Positions 16,113 to 24,716 are shown, numbered from the stretch's first letter. The stretch: DNA of 33,788 nt from CALEUX01 sp037439945 (GCA_037439945.1 JBBIVA010000022.1:1-33788), one strand, 5' to 3'. Notes: generated from the sequence alone by a model not told the origin. Numbers and translations: made by a program.

Positions 16113-19100
16113 ATGAAAGAAAAAGAACTCAAAGATATACTCCGAAGTGATTTCAATTTTGATGAAAACTGGAAACCATTGTTTTCAATGCTTTTCAACA
16201 AAGTACAGTATTTCAGCAATCCTTCAAATCCATTCTCAGAGGGTGCAAAGGTTGTTTCAGGAAAACAAACAGGAGTAGTAAAACTCAACGATGGTAAACA
16301 GCTTGCCATTTTTGAAGTGGAAGTTGATGACAGTATCCGCATTGATAAAAACCGACAAGGCTTACGAGAAATAGCCATAAAGTACATTGACCAGAATATT
16401 ACCCACGGTGCTTTTGTTTTCTTTTATTCAAACAACCAAAAAGATTATCGTTTCTCGTTTATTGCCCGTTGGTCGGAACTAGACCTTGAAACTGGTGAAT
16501 TTAAAAAGGGCGAAACCAAGCCTAAACGTTACACTTATTTGCTTGGCGACAACGAAGCCTGCACAACGGCTGCAAAACGTTTGTTGATGCTGGCTGCCAA
16601 ACGAGATAATCAGGAAATAGGCATTAAAGATATTATTGATACCTTCTCGGTTGAATCGCTCAATAAAGAATTCTTTAAAACCTACAAAGAACATTACGAA
16701 AGGTTTTGGCGATTTATCGCCAATCCCGACAATGGTTTCAGAGATATTTTGCTCGATACAAGCAAAGAAAAACCCGAACAGCAGGAAAAACCAATCCGTG
16801 ATTTTGCAAAGAAACTTTTGGGGCGAATTGTTTTCCTGCATTTCCTGCAAAAGAAAGGTTGGATGGGTTGCGATGCAAAAACCACTAAATGGGAAAATGG
16901 CGAAAAACAGTTTATGCAATTGTTGTTCAACGATTTTACCGACAAAGCCCATTTTCACAGCCGTTGCCTTACAAAACTATTTTTCAACACTTTAAATACC
17001 CGGCGTAATAACGATATTTTTGAAATTGAAGGTTTAACGGGTAAACTAAACGGTTCGCGTGTGCCTTACTTAAATGGCGGGTTGTTCGATACAGACAAAC
17101 CCGAAACCGTTTTAACTATTGATTTTCCTGAAAAATATTTTGCCGAACTGCTCGACTTTTTTGAACAATATAATTTTACCATTGACGAAAACAGCCCCGA
17201 CGACCACGAAGTAGGCATTGACCCCGAAATGCTCGGACATATTTTTGAAAACCTGCTGGAAGAAAACCGAGAAAAAGGGGCTTTTTACACGCCCAAAGAG
17301 GTGGTTCAGTACATGTGCAAGGAAAGCCTTATACAATATCTGAATAATAGTTTCGATGAATCGGTAAATGTTTCCTTGTTTATCCGCAACCACATTGTTT
17401 CCGAAAAACTGGCTGTAAAAGACAATGCCGTTTTGCTCAACGAGTTGTTGGACAATATTAAGGTTTGCGACCCTGCCATTGGTTCGGGCGCTTTCCCTAT
17501 TGGCATGTTGCAGGAAATCTTTGAAGCCAAAAAGTTCATTTATCCATACCTGAAAACCAATAAAGAATTCAACCCTGCACAGGTAAAGAAAGACATTATC
17601 CAAAAGTCAATTTATGGCGTTGATTTGGAAAAAGGGGCGGTTGATATTGCCCAACTCCGCTTTTGGCTGGCTTTGGTGGTCGATGAAGAAAACCCACACC
17701 CCTTGCCCAACCTCGATTATAAAATTATGCAGGGAAACAGTCTGCTCGAAAGTTTCGAGGGAATTGATTTAAGCAAAGCCGCCCTTTTTGAAGAACCGAA
17801 AGTTCGGATTATTGAACCCAATTTATTCCAAGAACCTGGAACGGCTTACGGTTTCACCGATAAAAACAGAAATGATATAAAAGAACTTGTTTCCACGTAC
17901 TTTAAAGTAGAAGATAAAAACGAAAAGGCTGAAATCAGGAAGCGAATAGATAAAATAGTTACCGAACATATCGATAAATCGCTGGAAGGTTACGAAAACC
18001 GCCTTTTGATAGAGATTGCAGGTTTGGAAGAAACCTTAAAACGGCATAAAGAGTTTTTACGAAAAACCGACAAAACCGAAAAGGAGATAGAAAAGAGAAA
18101 AAAACAACTGGAACAGAAAGGCGAAGCCCGCAAAAAACTGCTTGCTTTTGAGCATACCGACGAACGCCCCTATTTCCTTTGGCATTTGTTTTTTATGGAT
18201 GTTTTTGAAAAAGGGGGCTTCGATGTAATTATCGGAAATCCGCCTTATATACAAATTCAAAGCATGGGTAAGGATGCCGATATCTTGCAAGAATTAAATT
18301 TTAAAACATTTTCTAGAAGAGGAGATATCTATTGTTTGTTTTATGAACAAAGTTATAAGTTACTCAAAAAAAATGGGGTTTTAGTTTTTATTACATCTAA
18401 TAAATGGATGAGAGGTGGTTATGGTGATTCTCTTAGAGAATTTTTCTCTACGGTTGATACAAGAAAAATTATTAATCTGGGACCAGGTGTATTTCAAAGT
18501 GCGACCGTTGATACAAATATATATGTCGGTATAAATAAAAACTTTTCAAATACAGTCAAAGGTACTTCAATCGATAAACGAAATAAACTATTTGAAGTTA
18601 AAGAGTCAAACATGATTCCGATGAAAGATGTTAATAATGATGCTTGGATTGTGTTGGATGAAAATGAATTATGGATAAATAACCAATTTCTTAAATTTGG
18701 AAAAGCTTTGGGAGACTGGGATTTAAAAATTAATTTTGGTGTAAAAACTGGTTTTAATGAAGCTTTTATATTAAGTGATGAAGAACGTGATAATCTTATA
18801 AGGATTAATCCTAATTCTACTGAAATTATCGGAAAACTTGTTAGGGGCAGAGATATTGAGAGATACGCATATAATTGGGCTAATATTTGGATTATTATTG
18901 CAAAATATCAATCTCATCCAATAATTGAAGAAAAATATCCTGCAATATATGACCATTTAAAGAAATTTAAAAAAGAACTTTCACAGAGAGGTCAATGTAC
19001 AAACAAAAATGGTGAAGGTCAGCATCATTGGATTGAATTAGATAATAATCCTTCAGATAGATATATTGAACAATTTAAGTTTGAAAAATTAGTTTGGAAA

Positions 19101-19679
19101 AGGGTTGGTTCAATTATGCGTTTTGCATATTCCGATGAAGAAATGTATTGCTTAGATAGTACTTGTATTGCAACAGGAGAAAAGATTAAATATTTAACAG
19201 CAGTATTAAATTCGAAAGTTGGTTTGTTTCAACTTTTTAAGACTTCACCACAAACTGGCACCGGCGACCAAATAATTAGTGTCCAGGCATTGGAACCTTT
19301 GTTGGTTCATAATCCTTCACCAGAAACCGAATCAAAGTTTAATCTTATTGTCGATTACATTTTATTTATTAGAAAATCAAAAGAACAACTATTCGAGCAT
19401 ATCACAAATGAATCTGTTTCAAGTATTTTTGAAGAAATAATTGATATGATGGCCTATGAGCTTTACTTTGAAGAACACATGAAAGCTAAAGAAATTGATG
19501 TATTGCAGTTTGTCAACTTCCCCGATATTTCCAACATGCAAACCTTTGAAGAAAAGCGTGATGCCATACAAAAAAATTACTTCTGGCTGAAAGAAAAGGA
19601 TAACCCGATAAGGAACAGGATATTGGTTTCGGAAAGCCGCAGTTGGATAATAAAACGCATAAATCAAAGCACCCACTAA
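16113..19679 (+). CDS. Eco57I-class N6-adenine DNA methyltransferase with TaqI-like specificity region
   Basis: This 1188-residue enzyme should transfer a methyl group from S-adenosylmethionine to adenine in its target DNA. Motif I is DPAIGSGAF (starting at D453) and the catalytic motif IV is NPPY (709-712). Between them lies a 250-residue insert with a charged coiled-coil (around 600-690). The region after NPPY resembles a TaqI-type target recognition domain (GRDIERYAYNWANIWIII). The first 150 residues include LAIFEVEVDD, too weak for me to call a nuclease site. Length fits type IIG/PglX-like enzymes. Base composition is mosaic: three core lines hand-counted at about 47% GC against 28% for three lines in 18661-18960, so the specificity part may have been exchanged. 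It is probably the self-protecting or signalling partner of the PLD-helicase. Confidence 0.9.
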   Translation: MKEKELKDILRSDFNFDENWKPLFSMLFNKVQYFSNPSNPFSEGAKVVSGKQTGVVKLNDGKQLAIFEVEVDDSIRIDKNRQGLREIAIKYIDQNITHGAFVFFYSNNQKDYRFSFIARWSELDLETGEFKKGETKPKRYTYLLGDNEACTTAAKRLLMLAAKRDNQEIGIKDIIDTFSVESLNKEFFKTYKEHYERFWRFIANPDNGFRDILLDTSKEKPEQQEKPIRDFAKKLLGRIVFLHFLQKKGWMGCDAKTTKWENGEKQFMQLLFNDFTDKAHFHSRCLTKLFFNTLNTRRNNDIFEIEGLTGKLNGSRVPYLNGGLFDTDKPETVLTIDFPEKYFAELLDFFEQYNFTIDENSPDDHEVGIDPEMLGHIFENLLEENREKGAFYTPKEVVQYMCKESLIQYLNNSFDESVNVSLFIRNHIVSEKLAVKDNAVLLNELLDNIKVCDPAIGSGAFPIGMLQEIFEAKKFIYPYLKTNKEFNPAQVKKDIIQKSIYGVDLEKGAVDIAQLRFWLALVVDEENPHPLPNLDYKIMQGNSLLESFEGIDLSKAALFEEPKVRIIEPNLFQEPGTAYGFTDKNRNDIKELVSTYFKVEDKNEKAEIRKRIDKIVTEHIDKSLEGYENRLLIEIAGLEETLKRHKEFLRKTDKTEKEIEKRKKQLEQKGEARKKLLAFEHTDERPYFLWHLFFMDVFEKGGFDVIIGNPPYIQIQSMGKDADILQELNFKTFSRRGDIYCLFYEQSYKLLKKNGVLVFITSNKWMRGGYGDSLREFFSTVDTRKIINLGPGVFQSATVDTNIYVGINKNFSNTVKGTSIDKRNKLFEVKESNMIPMKDVNNDAWIVLDENELWINNQFLKFGKALGDWDLKINFGVKTGFNEAFILSDEERDNLIRINPNSTEIIGKLVRGRDIERYAYNWANIWIIIAKYQSHPIIEEKYPAIYDHLKKFKKELSQRGQCTNKNGEGQHHWIELDNNPSDRYIEQFKFEKLVWKRVGSIMRFAYSDEEMYCLDSTCIATGEKIKYLTAVLNSKVGLFQLFKTSPQTGTGDQIISVQALEPLLVHNPSPETESKFNLIVDYILFIRKSKEQLFEHITNESVSSIFEEIIDMMAYELYFEEHMKAKEIDVLQFVNFPDISNMQTFEEKRDAIQKNYFWLKEKDNPIRNRILVSESRSWIIKRINQSTH

Positions 19680-19770
19680 ACCTGTAAAAAAACTTGCCTG
19701 CCCAAACACACAGCAGACAGAAAAGATGCAGCAAAAATGAAAGAAAATTAACGAGAAAAATAAACAACGA

Positions 19771-19890
19771 AACGCCAACAACGTGTATAAAACATTTGGC
19801 AGACAGTGGCTTATCGAGCACCACAGCTTGTTTTAAAAGTAGTTGTAACTTGATAGGAAATCGCTTCGAAATGCCAAACGTTTCATACAC
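19771..19890. repeat. Island right-edge inverted repeats forming a long hairpin
   Basis: AACGCCAACAA (19771-19781) is the right member of the island-flanking 11-bp inverted repeat. Next to it GTGTATAAAACATTTGGCA (19783-19801) pairs with TGCCAAACGTTTCATACAC (19872-19890) with two mismatches in 19, enclosing 70 bases. The hairpin lies between the 3' ends of the methyltransferase and the HNH gene. Overall size and shape recall an integron attC site, but the outer boxes do not fit RYYYAAC/GTTRRRY well. It might also act as a terminator for either gene, though it lacks a T-tract. Confidence 0.6.
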
Positions 19891-19905
19891 TCGACCGTTG
19901 AAAGT

Positions 19906-20550
19906 TTAACCAAAATTCTTTTTTGCCCACCTGTAAAGTGTACAATACTTTAACCCTGTAATATCGACAAGTTCATGGGGTTTGTGCTTTTCCAACAACC
20001 GCAGAACTGTCTCTTTAACTTCTGCAGGGTATCTTTTTGATGCAGGTTTTTTTAAATAACGTTTTCTAATCCGGGCAATTGTCATTTCGGAAACATTATA
20101 CTCTTTACAAATATTAATTGCAAACTCGCCATTTTCTAAGCGTTTTGCAATATTTAAAGCTTCATTGTGGGATATTTTTGATGCTCCACGATAAGTCCCG
20201 GAGGTCGATGAATAATTCTGAACTCCGTTATTAATACGGTTTTCTATTAATTTCTTTCTGTCGCCCCACTCCAAATTTTTATAATGGTTATTTAAAGAAT
20301 TGCAATCTTTATGTAATACCATTTTAAAAGATACCGGTTTTCTATTTATGACAAATGCCTCTGCTACTAATCTGTGAACATACATCCTTTTCCCTTCAAT
20401 GGAAACCATGTAGTAACCATTTCGATGATGTTCATTTTTAACCAAGCTTTGATGAACAGGTTTTTTTTCTTTATAAACAATTTCTTTCCCATCTTCCCTA
20501 ACAACGATCTTTTCTTTTATAAAAGGAATTTTAACTTCTTTATATTTCAT
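19906..20550 (-). CDS. HNH_3-type endonuclease-like protein with C-terminal HTH
   Basis: This 214-residue protein resembles free-standing HNH homing-type endonucleases. The HNH_3 region spans about residues 45-98: MYVHRLVAEAFV with H59, then VLHKDCNSLNN with H80 and N84/N87/N88, and YKNLEWGD. Two helix-turn-helix-like segments follow: residues 127-165 (ALNIAKRLENGEFAINICKE, then VSEMTIARIRKR) and the extreme C-terminus (DITGLKYCTLYRWAKKNFG). These suggest a sequence-specific DNA nuclease. It stands alone, convergent with the methyltransferase, directly beside the hairpin at the island's right edge. It might have helped insert or mobilise the region, but it could equally be an unrelated mobile gene. 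No intron or intein is evident nearby. Confidence 0.75.
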   Translation of the reverse strand: MKYKEVKIPFIKEKIVVREDGKEIVYKEKKPVHQSLVKNEHHRNGYYMVSIEGKRMYVHRLVAEAFVINRKPVSFKMVLHKDCNSLNNHYKNLEWGDRKKLIENRINNGVQNYSSTSGTYRGASKISHNEALNIAKRLENGEFAINICKEYNVSEMTIARIRKRYLKKPASKRYPAEVKETVLRLLEKHKPHELVDITGLKYCTLYRWAKKNFG

Positions 20551-20810
20551 AAAAACTTTTCTTTCTTATCAACAATTCAAATAAATATTTACCAAAATCA
20601 CATATAAATACAATTTCATTTATTTGGGTTAAGGAAAAGTTTCAAGGTTAATTTTTTTCAACATGATATTCAGTTGGGCTACAATAAAAAGTAAAACCCC
20701 GGGTAAATTAAAGTTTGAACTTAAATTTAGCTATCAGCTAGTTAAAAAATCATCAATTTAACTGGTTTATATAACCGCATACAAAAATAATATTAGCCCT
20801 TTAAAAACAT

Positions 20811-21827
20811 TTAATTATTTTTTGCCAATTCAATTGCTTCCTGCACGGTAATCCTTATTTCACCATTATAGGCTACAATAAAGCCTTTTATATTCTGGTC
20901 GGTCATGGTTTGTTTAGCTTCGGTAACTGTTTTAAACCTACCAACCATGTACCTGTGCCAACCATCTCCAACCACATGAATAACCTGAAGTGAACCAGAA
21001 TAAACTTTTGAGATTGCATTTGCACTTACCGGGGTTTTATCGGCTAAAATCTGTATTGAAAAAAATACTTTCAAAGGGTCCTCCTTTGTAACTTCGGGCT
21101 TTTGTTCGTCTTTGGGCGTTATTCCAGCTTCGGGCACAATTAAGGCAACAGGCGCCGGAATAACGGGTGGTGGTGCCGGTTGAAATACAGGAACAATTTT
21201 TTGCTCTGCAAAAGATGCAGGGTTAAATGCCGGTTCAAACGAGCCACCAATTGGAGCTTCTTCAGCTAATAATTTATTGTCTTCGGCTGTTGGATTTAAA
21301 ACTTTTTCCATTAGTGTTAAAGCCTCATTTTCAATGGCAATTGCACCATACAATAATTCTACGGTATTATCATCACTAATCCTGTTTTCTGCACTAAACC
21401 ATGCTTTTCTTGCTTTTTTGAAAAGGCCGGTTCCGTCCATTAAACCTTCTCTTGCTTCATTTGAGTCGCCAATTTTAACCTTATTACGTAAACTGGCACT
21501 TAATACTTTAAACTGACCTTTATGTCCATCTTTAAAGTATTTTGCTGCTTGAAGCTTCAACCTTTCCTGCTTTTTTTCAATTTTTCTGGCCTTCCCAAAT
21601 CTAAATTCAGATTTAAGCATTTCAATTTCACCTTCCATACCATCGGCCAGTGTCCAAATTTTGTTACCCTTTTCAGTTAAAGCTGTAAATTTTTTAAGTT
21701 TTTTTAAATCTGAACCATTTAATTGGCTTACATCAACAACTTTTCCGGGAGGTTCACCGCTAAAAATTTTAGTTGAAAAACCACCCAGATAAAATATAAA
21801 CAAAAGGTATATAAGTTTGTTTTTCAT
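20811..21827 (-). CDS. Secreted protein with C-terminal SPOR-like domain
   Basis: This 338-residue exported protein has an N-terminal signal segment (hydrophobic LIYLLFIFYLGGFSTKIFSG, cleavage probably near residue 24). Residues 30-190 are Lys/Glu-rich helical, including EIEMLKSEFRFGKARKIEKK, and are likely to form coiled-coil or TPR-like helices. A Pro-rich linker (around 208-245, QPAPPPVIPAPVAL) leads to a C-terminal domain from about residue 253: FFSIQILADKTPV, GWHRYMVGRFKTVTEAKQTM and KGFIVAYNGEIRITVQEAI. This matches the SPOR fold that binds glycan-denuded peptidoglycan at division sites, so a periplasmic cell-envelope role is likely. No partner gene is adjacent. The upstream region shares motif blocks with that of the DUF6588 gene. 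Confidence 0.72.
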   Translation of the reverse strand: MKNKLIYLLFIFYLGGFSTKIFSGEPPGKVVDVSQLNGSDLKKLKKFTALTEKGNKIWTLADGMEGEIEMLKSEFRFGKARKIEKKQERLKLQAAKYFKDGHKGQFKVLSASLRNKVKIGDSNEAREGLMDGTGLFKKARKAWFSAENRISDDNTVELLYGAIAIENEALTLMEKVLNPTAEDNKLLAEEAPIGGSFEPAFNPASFAEQKIVPVFQPAPPPVIPAPVALIVPEAGITPKDEQKPEVTKEDPLKVFFSIQILADKTPVSANAISKVYSGSLQVIHVVGDGWHRYMVGRFKTVTEAKQTMTDQNIKGFIVAYNGEIRITVQEAIELAKNN

Positions 21828-21917
21828 CAGTACAAAAAAATTATGTTATTAATTACAAGTAGGTTACACATTGAAGTTTAACATTATTTAACAAACAAAT
21901 AAAGCACCCGTAGTTTG

Positions 21918-22123
21918 TTCATCCGTGTTTGTGCTTGGGCAATATCGTGAGTGTTTCATCCGTAAATTATTTTTTTTTTAGGTCGGATAGCTTGTCTGGT
22001 TATTACAGGAGAACCTACCACGAACATTCGGGACTCGTTTCCTCAAAATATAATTTAATATATGGCACGAATTAACCCGCATAATGAGTTTTCATCCTTA
22101 AAAGTTTACGAACCATGCTAGCG
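21918..22123 (+). repeat. Cluster of dispersed intergenic repeat motifs
   Basis: Three repeat types lie together here. TTCATCCGTGTTTGTG at 21918-21933 repeats 10950-10965 exactly. The block 21954-22015 (TTTCATCCGTAAA, T-run, then GGTCGGATAGCTTGTC and GGAGAACC) has relatives at 24653-24716 and 29701-29738. The block 22074-22123 (AACCCGC, then ATGAGTTTTCATCC and AACCATGCT) matches 10933-10983. The cluster lies between the divergent SPOR-type and M3 peptidase genes and encodes no protein that I can see. Confidence 0.65.
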
Positions 22124-22477
22124 TTATTACTTATTTATTTATCCCCAAATAGAAATCAACGTTTTTAAACTTTAATTAACTATATCGCATTGTTCATTAA
22201 ATAAATGCTTTACGGTTAAAAATATACTTTTCAAAAAATACAATCATTAATTATTCGGTTTTATCTTTTGGTAATCAGCATTGAATAGTTAAAATTGCAT
22301 AGTTTTTAATAATAAGTCAATTTTTTACTAAAACCTTTTTTGTTGATTCATTACAAATTAATTATCAAAAATAAAAATTTTGATTTGAATTATATAATAT
22401 AAAGAGATTTACTTATTTAATAATTGTTTTTTCGAAATTTCCTGAACCCAAAAATTCACACTTTTTAAATTTATATT
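22124..22477. other. AT-rich leader region upstream of the M3 peptidase gene
   Basis: These 354 bases are very AT-rich, with stops in all frames inspected. They probably hold the peptidase promoter, but no well-spaced TAnnTTTG box was found. No RNA gene or riboswitch was recognised. Confidence 0.4.
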
Positions 22478-24610
22478 ATGCAACTAAAAAATATTTCTTT
22501 TTGTTTATTAATTCTTGGATTCGGGTTAATGAATTCGTGTAAAAATAAAACCAGTATGGATAATAAGAACCCTTTGCTCACAGTGTTTGAAACACCACAT
22601 AGTACAACACCATTTAACAGCTTAAAAAACGGGCACTTTATGCCTGCCTTTAATAATGCGATGGAAATTGGACGACAGGAAATTATTAAAATTGAATTAA
22701 ATACCGAACAACCAAACTTCTTCAATACCATAGAGGCAATTGAAAATTCAGGCAAACTACTTGGGCATGTAAATGCCATCTTTTTTAATTTAAATTCAGC
22801 TGAAACAAATGAAGAGATACAATCAATTGCAAGAGAAATTTCCCCTAAACTATCGGCTTATTACAACGATATATGGCTAAATGAAAAGCTTTTCAGCAAG
22901 GTTCAAAAAGTATATGAAAATAAAGACAAATTAAACCTTGACAGTGAACAACTAATGTTGTTGAACAATACCTATAAGGGTTTTGTGCGCCAGGGTGCTT
23001 TACTTAATGCCCAGGCAAAAGCCAGATACCGTGAAATTACAGCCGAACTTTCTCAACTAACAGTTGAATTCGGTGAAAATTTATTGGCTGAAACAAATGA
23101 CTATAAACTACATATAACCAGAAAAGAGGATTTATCAGGTTTACCGGCCCATGTTGTTGAGGCTGCTTCAATTTTGGCAAAATCAGAAAATAAGGAAGGA
23201 TGGATGTTTTCTCTTCATGCACCAAGCTTTTTAGGTTTCATGAAATATTCTGATATAAGGGCCCTAAGAGAGGAACTTTTTAAAGCATACTCATCAAGGT
23301 GTAATAAAAACAACAACCGTGACAATAAGAAAAATATCCTGAAGCAAACTGAATTGCGCCTGGAAAAGGCCAGGTTACTTGGGTTCGAATCACATGCACA
23401 CTATGTTCTTGAAGAACGTATGGCCCAATCTCCCGAAAAAGTTAATGCTTTCCTTAACGAGTTGCATGATAAATCATTACCTTTTGCATTGCAGGAAGTT
23501 AAGGATGTAGCATTTTTTGCAGAAACCCAGGGGTTAAACGGCAAATTACAAAAATGGGATTTTTCATATTATTCTGAAAAACTTAAGAAAACACTTTTCG
23601 ATGTTAATGAAGAAATGGTAAAACCCTATTTTGAGCTTAACAAAGTTACGGAAGGTATTTTTTCACTGGCAGGTAAACTTTGGGGCATAACGTTTAAATA
23701 TAATCCTGAAATACAGGTATATAATAAAGATGTAAAAGCTTATGAAGTATATGATAAAGGTGGTTCATTTTTATCGGTACTTTATCTTGATTTTCATCCC
23801 AGGCCAAGTAAACAGGGCGGCGCCTGGATGACCAGTTACAGGGAACAATATGTTATAAATGGTGAACCTGTAAGACCCCATGTATCATTGGTTTGTAATT
23901 TCACATCTCCAACTGAAACAACCCCATCACTGCTAACTTTTAATGAGGTAACCACTTTTTTACATGAGTTTGGACATGGGTTACATGGAATTTTCAGTAA
24001 TGTTAAATATGAAAGTCTTTCAGGAACTAATGTTTATCGTGATTTTGTTGAATTACCTTCTCAAATAATGGAAAACTGGGCCCGTGAAAAGGAATGGTTG
24101 AAAATGGTTGCCGTACATTACAAAACCGGAGAACCGATTCCGGACTCTCTGATTGACAAAATTATTGCATCCGGAAATTTCCAAAGCGGTTATTTAACTG
24201 TTCGCCAACTTGGGTTTGGTTTTCTTGATATGGCATGGAGTGGCCTATCAGATAATGTTCCGGTAAATGTGGTTGATTTTGAGCGTTTTGCCACCAGCAA
24301 AACTGAACTTTTGCCATCAATTGAAGGTACAAGCATTAGTACGGCATTTGGCCATATTTTTGATGGAGGGTATGCTGCCGGCTATTATGGATACAAATGG
24401 GCCGAAGTTTTAGATGCTGATGCATTTGCGCTTTTTAATGAAAACGGTGTATTTGACCAGTTTACAGCAGATAATTTTAGAACCAATATTCTTTCAAAGG
24501 GAGGAACACAGCATCCGATGGAGCTTTATAAAAAATTCAGAGGAAGCGAACCATCAATTGACCACCTGCTTGAGCGCAGCGGGTTAATTAAAACCAAATT
24601 TGTTAATTGA
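22478..24610 (+). CDS. dcp: M3-family peptidyl-dipeptidase (Dcp-like), lipoprotein
   Basis: This 710-residue zinc metallopeptidase of the M3 (thimet oligopeptidase/Dcp) family cleaves dipeptides or short oligopeptides. The zinc site is HEFGH (496-500) with the third ligand E525 in DFVELPSQ, spaced exactly 29 residues from the first His as in Dcp. Further family blocks are GAWMTSYREQ, SLVCNFTSP before the HExxH, and FGHIFDGGYAAGYYGYKWAE near the C-terminus. The N-terminus is a lipoprotein signal (FCLLILGFGLMNSC, lipid Cys 21), placing the enzyme in the periplasm, whereas E. coli Dcp lacks such an anchor. It is slightly longer than E. coli Dcp because of the signal. It is a single gene; a dispersed-repeat copy follows it, with no clear terminator. 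Confidence 0.93.
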   Translation: MQLKNISFCLLILGFGLMNSCKNKTSMDNKNPLLTVFETPHSTTPFNSLKNGHFMPAFNNAMEIGRQEIIKIELNTEQPNFFNTIEAIENSGKLLGHVNAIFFNLNSAETNEEIQSIAREISPKLSAYYNDIWLNEKLFSKVQKVYENKDKLNLDSEQLMLLNNTYKGFVRQGALLNAQAKARYREITAELSQLTVEFGENLLAETNDYKLHITRKEDLSGLPAHVVEAASILAKSENKEGWMFSLHAPSFLGFMKYSDIRALREELFKAYSSRCNKNNNRDNKKNILKQTELRLEKARLLGFESHAHYVLEERMAQSPEKVNAFLNELHDKSLPFALQEVKDVAFFAETQGLNGKLQKWDFSYYSEKLKKTLFDVNEEMVKPYFELNKVTEGIFSLAGKLWGITFKYNPEIQVYNKDVKAYEVYDKGGSFLSVLYLDFHPRPSKQGGAWMTSYREQYVINGEPVRPHVSLVCNFTSPTETTPSLLTFNEVTTFLHEFGHGLHGIFSNVKYESLSGTNVYRDFVELPSQIMENWAREKEWLKMVAVHYKTGEPIPDSLIDKIIASGNFQSGYLTVRQLGFGFLDMAWSGLSDNVPVNVVDFERFATSKTELLPSIEGTSISTAFGHIFDGGYAAGYYGYKWAEVLDADAFALFNENGVFDQFTADNFRTNILSKGGTQHPMELYKKFRGSEPSIDHLLERSGLIKTKFVN

Positions 24611-24652
24611 AATAAATTTTTATCATCAGGAAACCAAAAAATGTTAGTACCA

Positions 24653-24716
24653 TTTCATCCGTAAATATTTTTTTAGTTTAAGGTCAGATAGCTTGTCCCA
24701 TTATAACGGGAGAACT
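24653..24716 (+). repeat. Dispersed intergenic repeat, copy B
   Basis: TTTCATCCGTAAAT, a T-run, then AAGGTCAGATAGCTTGTCCC and CGGGAGAAC closely match 21954-22015; the second half matches 29701-29738. The core CCCATTATAACGGG is nearly self-complementary. It lies 122 bases upstream of the cupin gene start, on the same strand. Confidence 0.65.

Noticed and set aside
16113..16400. PD-(D/E)xK nuclease domain at the methyltransferase N-terminus
   Set aside because: The stretch LAIFEVEVDD resembles a core strand but lacks the expected Lys, so a nuclease could not be supported by eye.
16479..17603. Long open frames antisense to the methyltransferase, up to 163 codons
   Set aside because: They lie opposite a well-supported coding sequence, have no motif, and arise from its codon usage.
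11655..19679. Assignment of the defence operon to canonical DISARM or BREX
   Set aside because: No DUF1998 (DrmB), PglZ, BrxC or Lon-like gene is present in the island.
19513..19890. Minus-strand frames of 120-125 codons across the methyltransferase end and the island-edge hairpin
   Set aside because: They run antisense to the gene's C-terminus and through inverted repeats; the hydrophobic Phe/Cys-rich translation looks like antisense noise.
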